A DNA stretch of 64,000 nt from Eshraghiella sp964405265. Its GTDB lineage: Bacteria; Bacillota; Clostridia; Lachnospirales; Lachnospiraceae. How positions within the stretch are numbered: the first letter of the stretch is position 1; the number at the start of each line of letters is the position of its first letter. The stretch covers positions 62,001-126,000 of the forward strand of contig CAYONC010000001.1 in NCBI GenBank assembly GCA_964405265.1, read 5' to 3'. Shown here in pieces: positions 51,117-59,319 of this stretch. Under the pieces are notes generated by a model that did not search any database, had not been told where the DNA came from, and saw only the letters and a list, made by a program, of their open reading frames with translations. Made by a program: the position numbers and the translations under genes.

Positions 51117-51145
51117 TTGTCCGTTTACCTCATTGCTGATATAAT
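51117..51145 (+). promoter_or_regulatory. Promoter for the epimerase-dtd unit
   Basis: TTGTCC and a perfect TATAAT with a 17-base spacer, about 30 bases before the ATG at 51176. Divergent from the promoter at 51047-51075. Confidence 0.65.
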
Positions 51146-51175
51146 GGTTTATATAATTCCGGAAAGGAGTAAGAC

Positions 51176-52141
51176 ATGAATACATACCTTATCACCGGTG
51201 CAACCGGGTATATCGGTTCAGCACTTATAAAAAAATTGTCTGAACGCGAAGACAACCGGATCATCGCTCCGGTGCGTGATGTTATGAAAGCACAATCCAT
51301 GCTTCCAGGCCGGGTTCAGCTTATTAAAGCGGATATTACCGGCCATCATCTGACAGATATATTATCCGGGGACGTCTGTGACTATATTATCCACTGTGCT
51401 GCCCCTACCCGCTCCTCTTACATAAATACGCATCCGGAGGATACATACAGGATAATTACGGAAGGGACTGCCGCTGTACTCGAATTTGCCGTAAATCACC
51501 GTATCTCCGGTATGGTCAACCTGTCCTCCATGGAGGTATACGGAAGCATTGACTGCTCTGACGGACACACGGTACACGAGGATGAATACGGATATATTGA
51601 TCCTTCCAGCCCGAGAAGCTCATATCCTCTTGGAAAAAAAGCAGCAGAAGACCTGTGCCTTTTTTATCACAGGGAATATAATCTCCCTGTTAAAAATGTC
51701 AGGCTTTCCCAGACTTTTGGGCATGGCATACTTCCCGGCGAAACAAGAATTTTTGCCAGCATAGCAGAATCAGTTTTTTACGGCAGACCTGTAATACTGC
51801 ACACTGACGGAAGCTCAATGGGCAACTACTGCGACATACAGGATACGGTAGACGGAATCCTTACGGTTCTTCATAAGGGAAACAACGGGGAAACCTATAA
51901 CATAGTAAATGAAGCAAACACAATGACCATAAAGGAAATGGCCGAACTCGCAGTCCGGGAACTGTCACACGGAAATTCAGAAGTCATATATGATATTCCG
52001 GAAGACAATAAATACGGATATGCTGCCCACACCGGGCTTCGTCTTTCATCCGATAAAATCCGTAAGTTAGGATGGAAACCGAAAAAAACGCTTATCCAAA
52101 TGTATAAAGATATTTTAAAAGATATGGAGATTAAAAGATGA
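51176..52141 (+). CDS. NAD-dependent epimerase/dehydratase
   Basis: 321 residues. Rossmann fold with GATGYIGSALIKKL near the N-terminus; the catalytic Ser-Tyr-Lys triad is in NLSSMEVYGS and SSYPLGKKAAEDLC. It belongs to the extended SDR family that acts on nucleotide sugars. Sugar specificity cannot be told. AAAGGAG precedes the ATG; its end overlaps dtd by four bases. Confidence 0.87.
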   Translation: MNTYLITGATGYIGSALIKKLSEREDNRIIAPVRDVMKAQSMLPGRVQLIKADITGHHLTDILSGDVCDYIIHCAAPTRSSYINTHPEDTYRIITEGTAAVLEFAVNHRISGMVNLSSMEVYGSIDCSDGHTVHEDEYGYIDPSSPRSSYPLGKKAAEDLCLFYHREYNLPVKNVRLSQTFGHGILPGETRIFASIAESVFYGRPVILHTDGSSMGNYCDIQDTVDGILTVLHKGNNGETYNIVNEANTMTIKEMAELAVRELSHGNSEVIYDIPEDNKYGYAAHTGLRLSSDKIRKLGWKPKKTLIQMYKDILKDMEIKR

Positions 52142-52569
52142 AAACAGTTATCCAGCGTGTATTGCGTGCAAATGTCAGTGTTGATGGAAAAATTGCAGGT
52201 CAGATAGAAAAAGGACTTCTTATATTAATCGGAATAGAAGCTGATGACACGGATGACCTTTTATACAAATATGCCGATAAAATAATAAAATTGCGTATTT
52301 TTGAGGATGAAAACGGAAAAACGAACCGTTCTCTTCAGGATGTCAACGGTTCTCTCCTTATTGTATCCCAGTTTACGCTGTGTGCTGACTGCAGTCACGG
52401 CAACAGACCCGGATTTACGGGTGCCAAGGAACCTGCCGAAGCTGAAAGAATGTATGAAAAGTTCATATCAGTCTGCAGTGAACGGGTTGAAACCGTGGAA
52501 CACGGTATATTCGGTGCTGACATGAAGGTTGAACTTATTAATGACGGTCCATTTACAATTTTATTGTAA
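52138..52569 (+). CDS. dtd: D-aminoacyl-tRNA deacylase
   Basis: 143 residues. Removes D-amino acids from tRNA. Conserved QRVLRANVSVDGKIAGQIEK, LLIVSQFTLCADCSHGNRPG and the C-terminal GPFTILL are intact. ATG overlaps the TGA of the epimerase gene. Confidence 0.95.
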   Translation: MKTVIQRVLRANVSVDGKIAGQIEKGLLILIGIEADDTDDLLYKYADKIIKLRIFEDENGKTNRSLQDVNGSLLIVSQFTLCADCSHGNRPGFTGAKEPAEAERMYEKFISVCSERVETVEHGIFGADMKVELINDGPFTILL

Positions 52570-52645
52570 ATTTTTTTGAAATTTTAAATATTTTTTTGAA
52601 AAAATACTGTTAGTATTAATGAAAACAAAAAGAAAGGATTACGAT

Positions 52646-54946
52646 ATGAATTATGAAAGCATGACAGATGGGATACGTCATAATGACAGTGCGGCCATTA
52701 CGGAATTTTATACGGAATTTTATAAAGACGTCTATTACATATGTTACAAAATCACAGGCAACGAAAGCGACGCTGAAGAAATCGCCAATGAAGTCATGTT
52801 CCGTGCAACTGAAAAAATCGAACTTCTCACGAAACCGGAAGGGCTTCCTGCATGGCTGAAAACCATTGCCTGCAATATGAGTATCAATTACATCAAGAAA
52901 AACCGTAAATTTGATACCATAAGCACATATGTCGATGACAGTGAGGAAAGCATTCTTGACAGCATACCGGCAAAAGAAAAAATTCCTGAAGACATTGTTG
53001 CAGATAAAGAAATTGCAGATATTTTACTGACAATGATAAACCGCCTTCCCGATGAACAGAAAATCACCGTATTCATGTTCTATTATCAGGAAATGTCCGT
53101 ACATGAAATTTCGCAAGCCATGGGCTGCCCGGAAGCAACTGTCAGAAGCCGTCTGAACTACGCAAAAAAATCGCTTCGTAAACAGGCAGATGCCCTTGAA
53201 GATGAAGGCGTACGTCTCCGCTGTATTGCAATACTGCCGTTTTTGGCAGTTATATACAGCTTTGAAAAATATTCCGTATGTGCAAATGCTGCCATGCCTG
53301 ATATTTTCAGCCGGTCATATCGTAAAAGGAAAGAAATGAACAAGAAAATTAAAAACCACGGTTTTTCCGGCCTTGCTGCCGGAGCAAAGGCGGCAATAGG
53401 CGTCATCTCCGCACTCATTGTCGCCGGAGGGGCTGCCGCCATTATTGCAGGTCATAAGAGCGATAAAAACGATTACACAATTACCGGTAACAACAGCACT
53501 GCTAAAAGCAGCATAGAAATAACTCCTGCAGATAACACGGGCATTAATACATCCACTTATATAGCTTTTAACAATACCTACACTGACATAAACGATTCAT
53601 TACACTGCACGGCAGAAAACGGAAATGAAACCGTTATTGAAGGCTGTTTTAAGAGATATTCTGACGGTACGGATTTTGTCATATACCTTGAGGAGTCGGA
53701 TAACGGACTTTCAAGGCTTATAATAACCGGAAAAAGCGGTAACGTTATTCTTGACAGCAATATTTGCGGAACCGGCATATATTGTCTTTCCCGTAATGAG
53801 TTCATATTAAAATCGTCTGAAGATACCATAATGCGGTATAAAATTTCCGGAGACTCCGCTGAACAGGTATGGAGCCTGAGTATGTCCAAATTTTCAGACA
53901 TCGAATATTTTGGCGTCAAATCATATAATCGCTTTCAGATGATGATAAATGACAACAAAGGCATACGTCACATTATTAATCTTACGGATGGTACATTATC
54001 ATATACTGCACCGGATGGTATCGGTGTATACCCGGCAGGTGAATACATTCTCTGTTACTCCACACTCAGTGATACCCCGTATGTTTCCGTACTTGACGCC
54101 GATGGTAAAACCGAAATATTCCATCGTGATTTTACTCCTGACGATAATTTGGAAGTAGTAACCTCAGACAACCATTCTGATGCCTTTGTAATAAAAACGA
54201 AAAACTCCAATGGAAAATATGAATACGAACTTATTAACTCAGAGGGTAAATCATTAATCAAATCGGACCTGTCGTATACCGGAGATGAATTAAGCTGGGC
54301 ATACTGTATGTCCAATATCGATGTATATGAATCATGGGGCGGTTCTGATATAATCTACGTTAACGGAACGGTATATGAGGCAGATTATTACAGCTGGGAT
54401 GACAACCGCGAGGGTTATCTTCGCTTTGATACTGCCGATGAAAAAAATTACTGTCTGATACTTGAAACCGGTGCGGTTATGGAATACACAGGCTCATGCA
54501 ATTATGAGGATGAGCTTCATCTCGGGTATGTAACGGAAGATAATAAAATATCATTCTTCAATCAGGACGGCAAAATAATATATGAATATGTTTCCGAAAA
54601 TAAAACTGTCGGAACGATATCATTGAATAAAAATTATTACAATAATAAATGCTGCACTTATGCCGTCTGTGTTAATGAGGGTCACTTAACCTTAATTATT
54701 CCGGATGAACAGAGAGTCGTTGAATATGATAACGAAAGCTTTACCTACAAGACCGGACGTATAGGTTATGTACGGAATAAATACCTTCTGTACTGGGATG
54801 AAAGCGGTTTATACACTTACGATTCGGAAAGCGGTGAACTGATAACTCTGTCAGAAAGAACTGATATAAAGGTCGTACAATACACCAATAATTTCATTAA
54901 TATCCGTTATACAACGGAAGAAGCCGAATTATACAGAATAAACTAA
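52646..54946 (+). CDS. ECF-type sigma factor fused to a membrane helix and a large outer domain
   Basis: 766 residues from ATG 52646 (AGAAAGGA upstream); an ATG nine codons earlier precedes the site. Sigma region 2 at about 5-90 (NESDAEEIANEVMFRATEKI, AWLKTIACNMSINYIKKNRK) and region 4 at about 133-180 (MSVHEISQAMGCPEATVRSR) form a normal ECF core. Then a membrane helix (about 243-265, AAIGVISALIVAGGAAAII) and about 500 beta-rich outer residues. No separate anti-sigma gene is adjacent. Signal and targets unknown; it may be freed by proteolysis or act at the membrane. Confidence 0.87.
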   Translation: MNYESMTDGIRHNDSAAITEFYTEFYKDVYYICYKITGNESDAEEIANEVMFRATEKIELLTKPEGLPAWLKTIACNMSINYIKKNRKFDTISTYVDDSEESILDSIPAKEKIPEDIVADKEIADILLTMINRLPDEQKITVFMFYYQEMSVHEISQAMGCPEATVRSRLNYAKKSLRKQADALEDEGVRLRCIAILPFLAVIYSFEKYSVCANAAMPDIFSRSYRKRKEMNKKIKNHGFSGLAAGAKAAIGVISALIVAGGAAAIIAGHKSDKNDYTITGNNSTAKSSIEITPADNTGINTSTYIAFNNTYTDINDSLHCTAENGNETVIEGCFKRYSDGTDFVIYLEESDNGLSRLIITGKSGNVILDSNICGTGIYCLSRNEFILKSSEDTIMRYKISGDSAEQVWSLSMSKFSDIEYFGVKSYNRFQMMINDNKGIRHIINLTDGTLSYTAPDGIGVYPAGEYILCYSTLSDTPYVSVLDADGKTEIFHRDFTPDDNLEVVTSDNHSDAFVIKTKNSNGKYEYELINSEGKSLIKSDLSYTGDELSWAYCMSNIDVYESWGGSDIIYVNGTVYEADYYSWDDNREGYLRFDTADEKNYCLILETGAVMEYTGSCNYEDELHLGYVTEDNKISFFNQDGKIIYEYVSENKTVGTISLNKNYYNNKCCTYAVCVNEGHLTLIIPDEQRVVEYDNESFTYKTGRIGYVRNKYLLYWDESGLYTYDSESGELITLSERTDIKVVQYTNNFINIRYTTEEAELYRIN

Positions 54947-54990
54947 AAAAAGAGATATCCGCCATTAATCAGGCGGATATCTCTTTCTTT
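54945..54990. terminator. Bidirectional terminator between the sigma-factor gene and tkt
   Basis: AGAGATATCCGCC pairs with GGCGGATATCTCT over 13 bases with an eight-base loop; U-rich on both strands (UUUCUUUU and UUUUUUU). It lies between convergent genes. Confidence 0.9.
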
Positions 54991-54997
54991 TGTAATT

Positions 54998-56980
54998 TTA
55001 CAGTCCTTTAACCGTATTAACAACATTTTCAACAGTGAAGCCGAATTTTTCAAAAAGCCTGTCCGCAGGTGCGCTTGCCCCGAAGCCGTGCATTGTCACA
55101 TATGCCCCGTCAAGTCCTACATACTTTCCCCAGCCGTAGTCGGATAGTGCTTCAACGGCAACCCTCTTTCTGCATGCCTTAGGGAGCACGGATTCCCTGT
55201 ATTCATAACTCTGGCATTCAAAAACATCCATACACGGCATACTCACAACCCTTACATCCATTCCGTCTTTTGCAAGCTCTGCCTTGGCCTGCACCGCAAG
55301 TGATACTTCTGAGCCGGATGCCATTATTATTGCATCCGGAATTTCTTTTTCCGAATCATCAATAATATATCCTCCCTTCAGTGCATCCCTTGATGACCCT
55401 GCAATCTGCGGAAGATTCTGTCTTGAAAGCACAAGAGCCGTTGGGGTATCCTGATTGGTAAGTGCATAATACCACGCTGCTGCCGTCTCCGTTGCGTCAC
55501 AAGGACGGTATACCGCAAATCCCGGCATTGCACGAAACATTGCAAGCTGTTCTATCGGTTCATGTGTCGGACCGTCTTCTCCCACACCTATGCTGTCATG
55601 CGTCAGCACATAGGTAAGAGGAAGCTTCATAAGTGCCGAAAGTCTTGCCATCGGTTTAACATAATCGCTGAACACGAAGAAAGTCGATACAAAAGACCTT
55701 AATCCGCCGTGAAGCATAATTCCGTTTCCTATTGCCGCCATTGCTATTTCCCTGACGCCAAAATGCATATTGCTTCCGGAATAATCTGCTGCCGAAAAAT
55801 CTCCTGCTCCGTTCATATATGTCTTGGTTGACGGTGCAAGGTCTGCTGCTCCACCCAGTATGTTAGGCATTACGTTCTTTGCCCTGTTGAGAAGTTTTCC
55901 CGAAATGCTTCTTGTCGCCTCTGCCTTATCATCATATGCCCAGAAGTCATCCGTATCAAGAACCTTTTCCCCAAGTCTTTTATCAAAATATGTATCCCAT
56001 AACTCTTTCATTTCCGGATATGCTTTACAATATTCAGAAAAGAGTACGTTCCATTCTGCTTCCTTTTCGGCACCTTTTACTGCAAGTGTTCTGTAATTAT
56101 CATAGATTTCTTCCGGAACGAAAAAAGCCTCTTCGTACGGCCATTCAAGGTTGGTTCTTAGTGCTGCCACATTATCCGCTCCAAGCGGCTCGCCATGTGC
56201 ACTTGCCTTGCCTTCTTTAGCAGGACAGCCATGTCCTATTTTAGTCCTGACCGTAATGAGTGACGGTCTCGTCTTATCTGCTTTTGCAAGCTCTATTGCT
56301 TTTCCTATTGCCTCGGTATTGTTGCCGTCCTCGACCATAATCGTCTGAAATCCGAACGCTTCAAATCTCTTTTCAACGCTTTCGGTAAATGCAATGTCAG
56401 TGCTTCCTTCTATTGATATGCTGTTTGAGTCGTATATTACAATAAGCTTATTAAGCTTTAAAGTACCCGCAAGTGACATTGCTTCTGATGAAATGCCTTC
56501 CATCATACAGCCGTCTCCGCCGAGTACATATGTATAATGGTCTACAACCGGATATCCGTCTTTATTAAATACAGCCGCAAGATGTGCTTCTGCTGCCGCC
56601 ATTCCCACAGCCATTCCCATACCTGCTCCAAGCGGTCCTGTTGTCGCTTCGACTCCTACGGTATGTCCGTACTCAGGATGTCCCGGTGTAAGAGAATCAA
56701 GCTGTCTGAAATTCATGAGATCTTCTTTTGTAAGTCCGTATCCGAACAGATGAAGAAGAGAATATAACAGTGTGGAACCATGTCCGCCTGAAAGTATAAA
56801 TCTGTCCCTGTCAGCCCACTGCGGATTTGCCGGATTGTGCTTCATATGCTTCCCCCACAGCTCGTATCCTATCGGTGCACATCCAAGCGGAAGCCCCGGA
56901 TGTCCTGAATTTGCTTTCTGAACGGAATCCGCCGCAAGTACCCTGATCGCATTTACTGACATTTCATCAATGTTGCCCAT
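54998..56980 (-). CDS. tkt: Transketolase
   Basis: 660 residues from ATG 56980 (AGGAA seven bases upstream); an ATG at 56995 overlaps the upstream stop and has its site too close. Thiamine-diphosphate enzyme of the pentose phosphate pathway. SGHPGLPLG, GDGCMMEGISSEAM with the diphosphate-binding aspartate and the YDSN after it, and DSIGVGEDGPTHEPIEQLA are intact. Codon use is restricted as in highly expressed genes. Confidence 0.95.
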   Translation of the reverse strand: MGNIDEMSVNAIRVLAADSVQKANSGHPGLPLGCAPIGYELWGKHMKHNPANPQWADRDRFILSGGHGSTLLYSLLHLFGYGLTKEDLMNFRQLDSLTPGHPEYGHTVGVEATTGPLGAGMGMAVGMAAAEAHLAAVFNKDGYPVVDHYTYVLGGDGCMMEGISSEAMSLAGTLKLNKLIVIYDSNSISIEGSTDIAFTESVEKRFEAFGFQTIMVEDGNNTEAIGKAIELAKADKTRPSLITVRTKIGHGCPAKEGKASAHGEPLGADNVAALRTNLEWPYEEAFFVPEEIYDNYRTLAVKGAEKEAEWNVLFSEYCKAYPEMKELWDTYFDKRLGEKVLDTDDFWAYDDKAEATRSISGKLLNRAKNVMPNILGGAADLAPSTKTYMNGAGDFSAADYSGSNMHFGVREIAMAAIGNGIMLHGGLRSFVSTFFVFSDYVKPMARLSALMKLPLTYVLTHDSIGVGEDGPTHEPIEQLAMFRAMPGFAVYRPCDATETAAAWYYALTNQDTPTALVLSRQNLPQIAGSSRDALKGGYIIDDSEKEIPDAIIMASGSEVSLAVQAKAELAKDGMDVRVVSMPCMDVFECQSYEYRESVLPKACRKRVAVEALSDYGWGKYVGLDGAYVTMHGFGASAPADRLFEKFGFTVENVVNTVKGL

Positions 56981-56991
56981 AATAAATTTCC

Positions 56992-59256
56992 TCATCTTTC
57001 CTGCATAAAATGTTTTTCTTTAAGTAATATAAGGCCTTTTCTCTGTTTACCGAAAAAATTCCTTGACGGCTTACCATTTTTTACTATGGCTCCGTCTATT
57101 ATTTTTTTAACCTTTTCAATTTCCGAACCTTCATCATCACCATTAAGTGCTCCCACAGCCATATACAGCTCGGGAAGTGCTTTTTCATCAATGGCATATC
57201 CTCTTACTCTTGCGTATTCCCTTGCAATCTCCACAAGCTCAACTACCGAGTAATGCTTCAGCTCCAGCTTATAATCAAACTTCTTCCTGAGAGACGGATT
57301 GGCCCTGAACAGTTTTTTAAGATAGTACTCCTCACCGGTAAAAATCACCAGCATGGATTCCGTACTGCCTTCCATAAACTCATTAAGTTCCTCTGCCGCC
57401 GCCGAATTCAGACGGTCCGCATTTTCGATTATAAGAGTTGTTCCTTTTATTTTATCGGCAGAAGCCGCAATTCCTTTTTTATTCAATACATCCGAAGTTG
57501 TCTTTGCAATTCTTAACTCCTGCTGTTCTTCATCGGCATGAAGTGCTTTAAATATGTTAATTGCAAATCCCGTTTTGTCAGTATCAGGCTTACCCTTAAT
57601 AATTATGTTGCCATGTCTTGAGGTTCCATCCGGTATCTCATTTTTCTTACCGTTTAACAGTTCTTCGATGGCTAATTCCATACCTTCCATGAAAAGATAC
57701 TTTTTCACATATTTCATGACGGATTCATTAATCAGACCGATTTCCTCTTCCTCCGCCGACGGTGCAGTCTCCTGTGCCGCAGCTTCTTCCTCGGATATAT
57801 GCGTAAGAAGCCTTTCCGTAAGTCTGTTTAATGCTTCTTCCTCTTCAAGCTCCCCCTTTTCCGCCGCTTCCCGGACTATCTTTTCAAAATCATCTTCCTG
57901 CCCGTCAGATTCCGGTTCAGGAACGCGGTCATTCATATGCTCAAGATAATGCATTATATCTATCTGTCCTTCTATGACAGGTTCATCAAATTTCAGTTCA
58001 AGCTGTACCGGTCTGCTGTCACTTTCCATGGACTGAGGTATTGCCGACAGCGGTTCTCCGGTTTCGTCTTTTAATTCCTCCATGACACTCTTAATGCTGT
58101 TCCACCTGTGTGTATTAATTATAATCTCCCTTGTCGGCTCATCTACTTCATCATCATGTCCACGCTGAATCTCTATCACATCCACATTTACAGGTTCGGC
58201 ACTTGCTGCCAGCTCTTCTGAAATAATGGTTTCATATTCTTTTTCCTGAGATTCCTCTGATTCAGGCTCAGCCATTTCTTCCTGAGATTCCCCTGATTCA
58301 GGCTCAGCCGCTTCTTCCTGAGTTTTCCCTGATTCAGGCTCAGCCATTTCTTCCTGAGTTTCCCCTGATTCGGTCTCTGGCATTTTTCCCCGAATATCTT
58401 CTTCATAATCTGCGGTAAATCCCGATGCTTTTTCTTCTTCATCCATATCGGACATAATAAGCTTCATGCTCGCAGCAAGTTCTTCCTGAAGATTTCTTGT
58501 GTCATATATTGAAGAATCCGGTACCGGAATATGATAATCTTCAATTTCACTGCCGGTTATTTCCTTCATGTCATGTGACGCATATGAGGTCTCTTCTTCA
58601 TAATCCGGCAGCTCCTGTTCATAAACGCTGCCTGCTTTGCGGCATTCATTCATAAGCCGCAGCTTTTCTTCCTGAGAAGGTGTAAGCACCGTATATCTCT
58701 TTTTCAGATTAAGGGCTTTTTCTACATACTCGCCGTCATTAAACCACAATATGAGGTCATCGCATTCTTTTATGCATTCCTCCGTACGTCCCGCTTCCGC
58801 ATACAGTTCCGCAAGCTCGTATCCGTACTGCTCATCCATTTCTTTTTCCTTGTATTCTTCAAGAATGGGAATGAGACTCGATACAGGAATTCCTTTTGCC
58901 CTGTTAATTCTGTACAAAAGGATGTATCTCCCCATATCGTGAGGTGCCATGTCAATAAATTCCTTATACAGGTCTTCTGCCTCTTCAAGATCATTAAGTG
59001 CAACGGAAAGCTCGGAAAGCATATATACAAGTCTTCGTCCTCCGAGGTTGCGGTTATATGCATATATGCATACCGTTCTTGCATCCTTCAGTCTTCCGGC
59101 TTTTTCGTATATTTCTTTGGCAAGACTCAGTTCAGACCATTTACGCACCTTACGCCAGTTGATTTTATCTGCCGCTGCCGCTGCTTCTTCATAAGCTCCT
59201 GATGCATACAGTCTGTTCATCTGTTCAATTTTCATACCATATTCTGCTTTATCCAA
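56992..59256 (-). CDS. TPR protein with degenerate AAA (SpoVK/CbxX-like) C-terminus
   Basis: 754 residues from TTG 59256 (GAGGTGA six bases upstream). Residues about 8-235 are TPR helices; about 235-490 is a Glu/Pro/Ser-rich acidic linker with tandem repeats; about 520-754 resembles an AAA module of the SpoVK/CbxX group, with NPSLRKKFDYKLELKHYSVV typical. The P-loop reads GKPDTDKT (the conserved Gly before Lys is Asp) and the Walker-B position reads TLIIENAD, so ATPase activity is doubtful. It follows the SMC-like gene by 63 bases and precedes tkt by 11. Confidence 0.78.
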   Translation of the reverse strand: MDKAEYGMKIEQMNRLYASGAYEEAAAAADKINWRKVRKWSELSLAKEIYEKAGRLKDARTVCIYAYNRNLGGRRLVYMLSELSVALNDLEEAEDLYKEFIDMAPHDMGRYILLYRINRAKGIPVSSLIPILEEYKEKEMDEQYGYELAELYAEAGRTEECIKECDDLILWFNDGEYVEKALNLKKRYTVLTPSQEEKLRLMNECRKAGSVYEQELPDYEEETSYASHDMKEITGSEIEDYHIPVPDSSIYDTRNLQEELAASMKLIMSDMDEEEKASGFTADYEEDIRGKMPETESGETQEEMAEPESGKTQEEAAEPESGESQEEMAEPESEESQEKEYETIISEELAASAEPVNVDVIEIQRGHDDEVDEPTREIIINTHRWNSIKSVMEELKDETGEPLSAIPQSMESDSRPVQLELKFDEPVIEGQIDIMHYLEHMNDRVPEPESDGQEDDFEKIVREAAEKGELEEEEALNRLTERLLTHISEEEAAAQETAPSAEEEEIGLINESVMKYVKKYLFMEGMELAIEELLNGKKNEIPDGTSRHGNIIIKGKPDTDKTGFAINIFKALHADEEQQELRIAKTTSDVLNKKGIAASADKIKGTTLIIENADRLNSAAAEELNEFMEGSTESMLVIFTGEEYYLKKLFRANPSLRKKFDYKLELKHYSVVELVEIAREYARVRGYAIDEKALPELYMAVGALNGDDEGSEIEKVKKIIDGAIVKNGKPSRNFFGKQRKGLILLKEKHFMQER
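58243..58386. repeat. 36-bp tandem repeat in the acidic linker
   Basis: Four copies of a 36-base unit coding a 12-residue EPESGETQEEMA-like repeat. Copies differ at only a few bases, so copy number may vary by strain. A Glu-rich, disordered spacer is implied. Confidence 0.8.
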
Positions 59257-59319
59257 AGTATTCACCTCACTGAATTGCGCAAAAATCCTTAATAATTCTA
59301 TCACATGTATCAGGCATTT

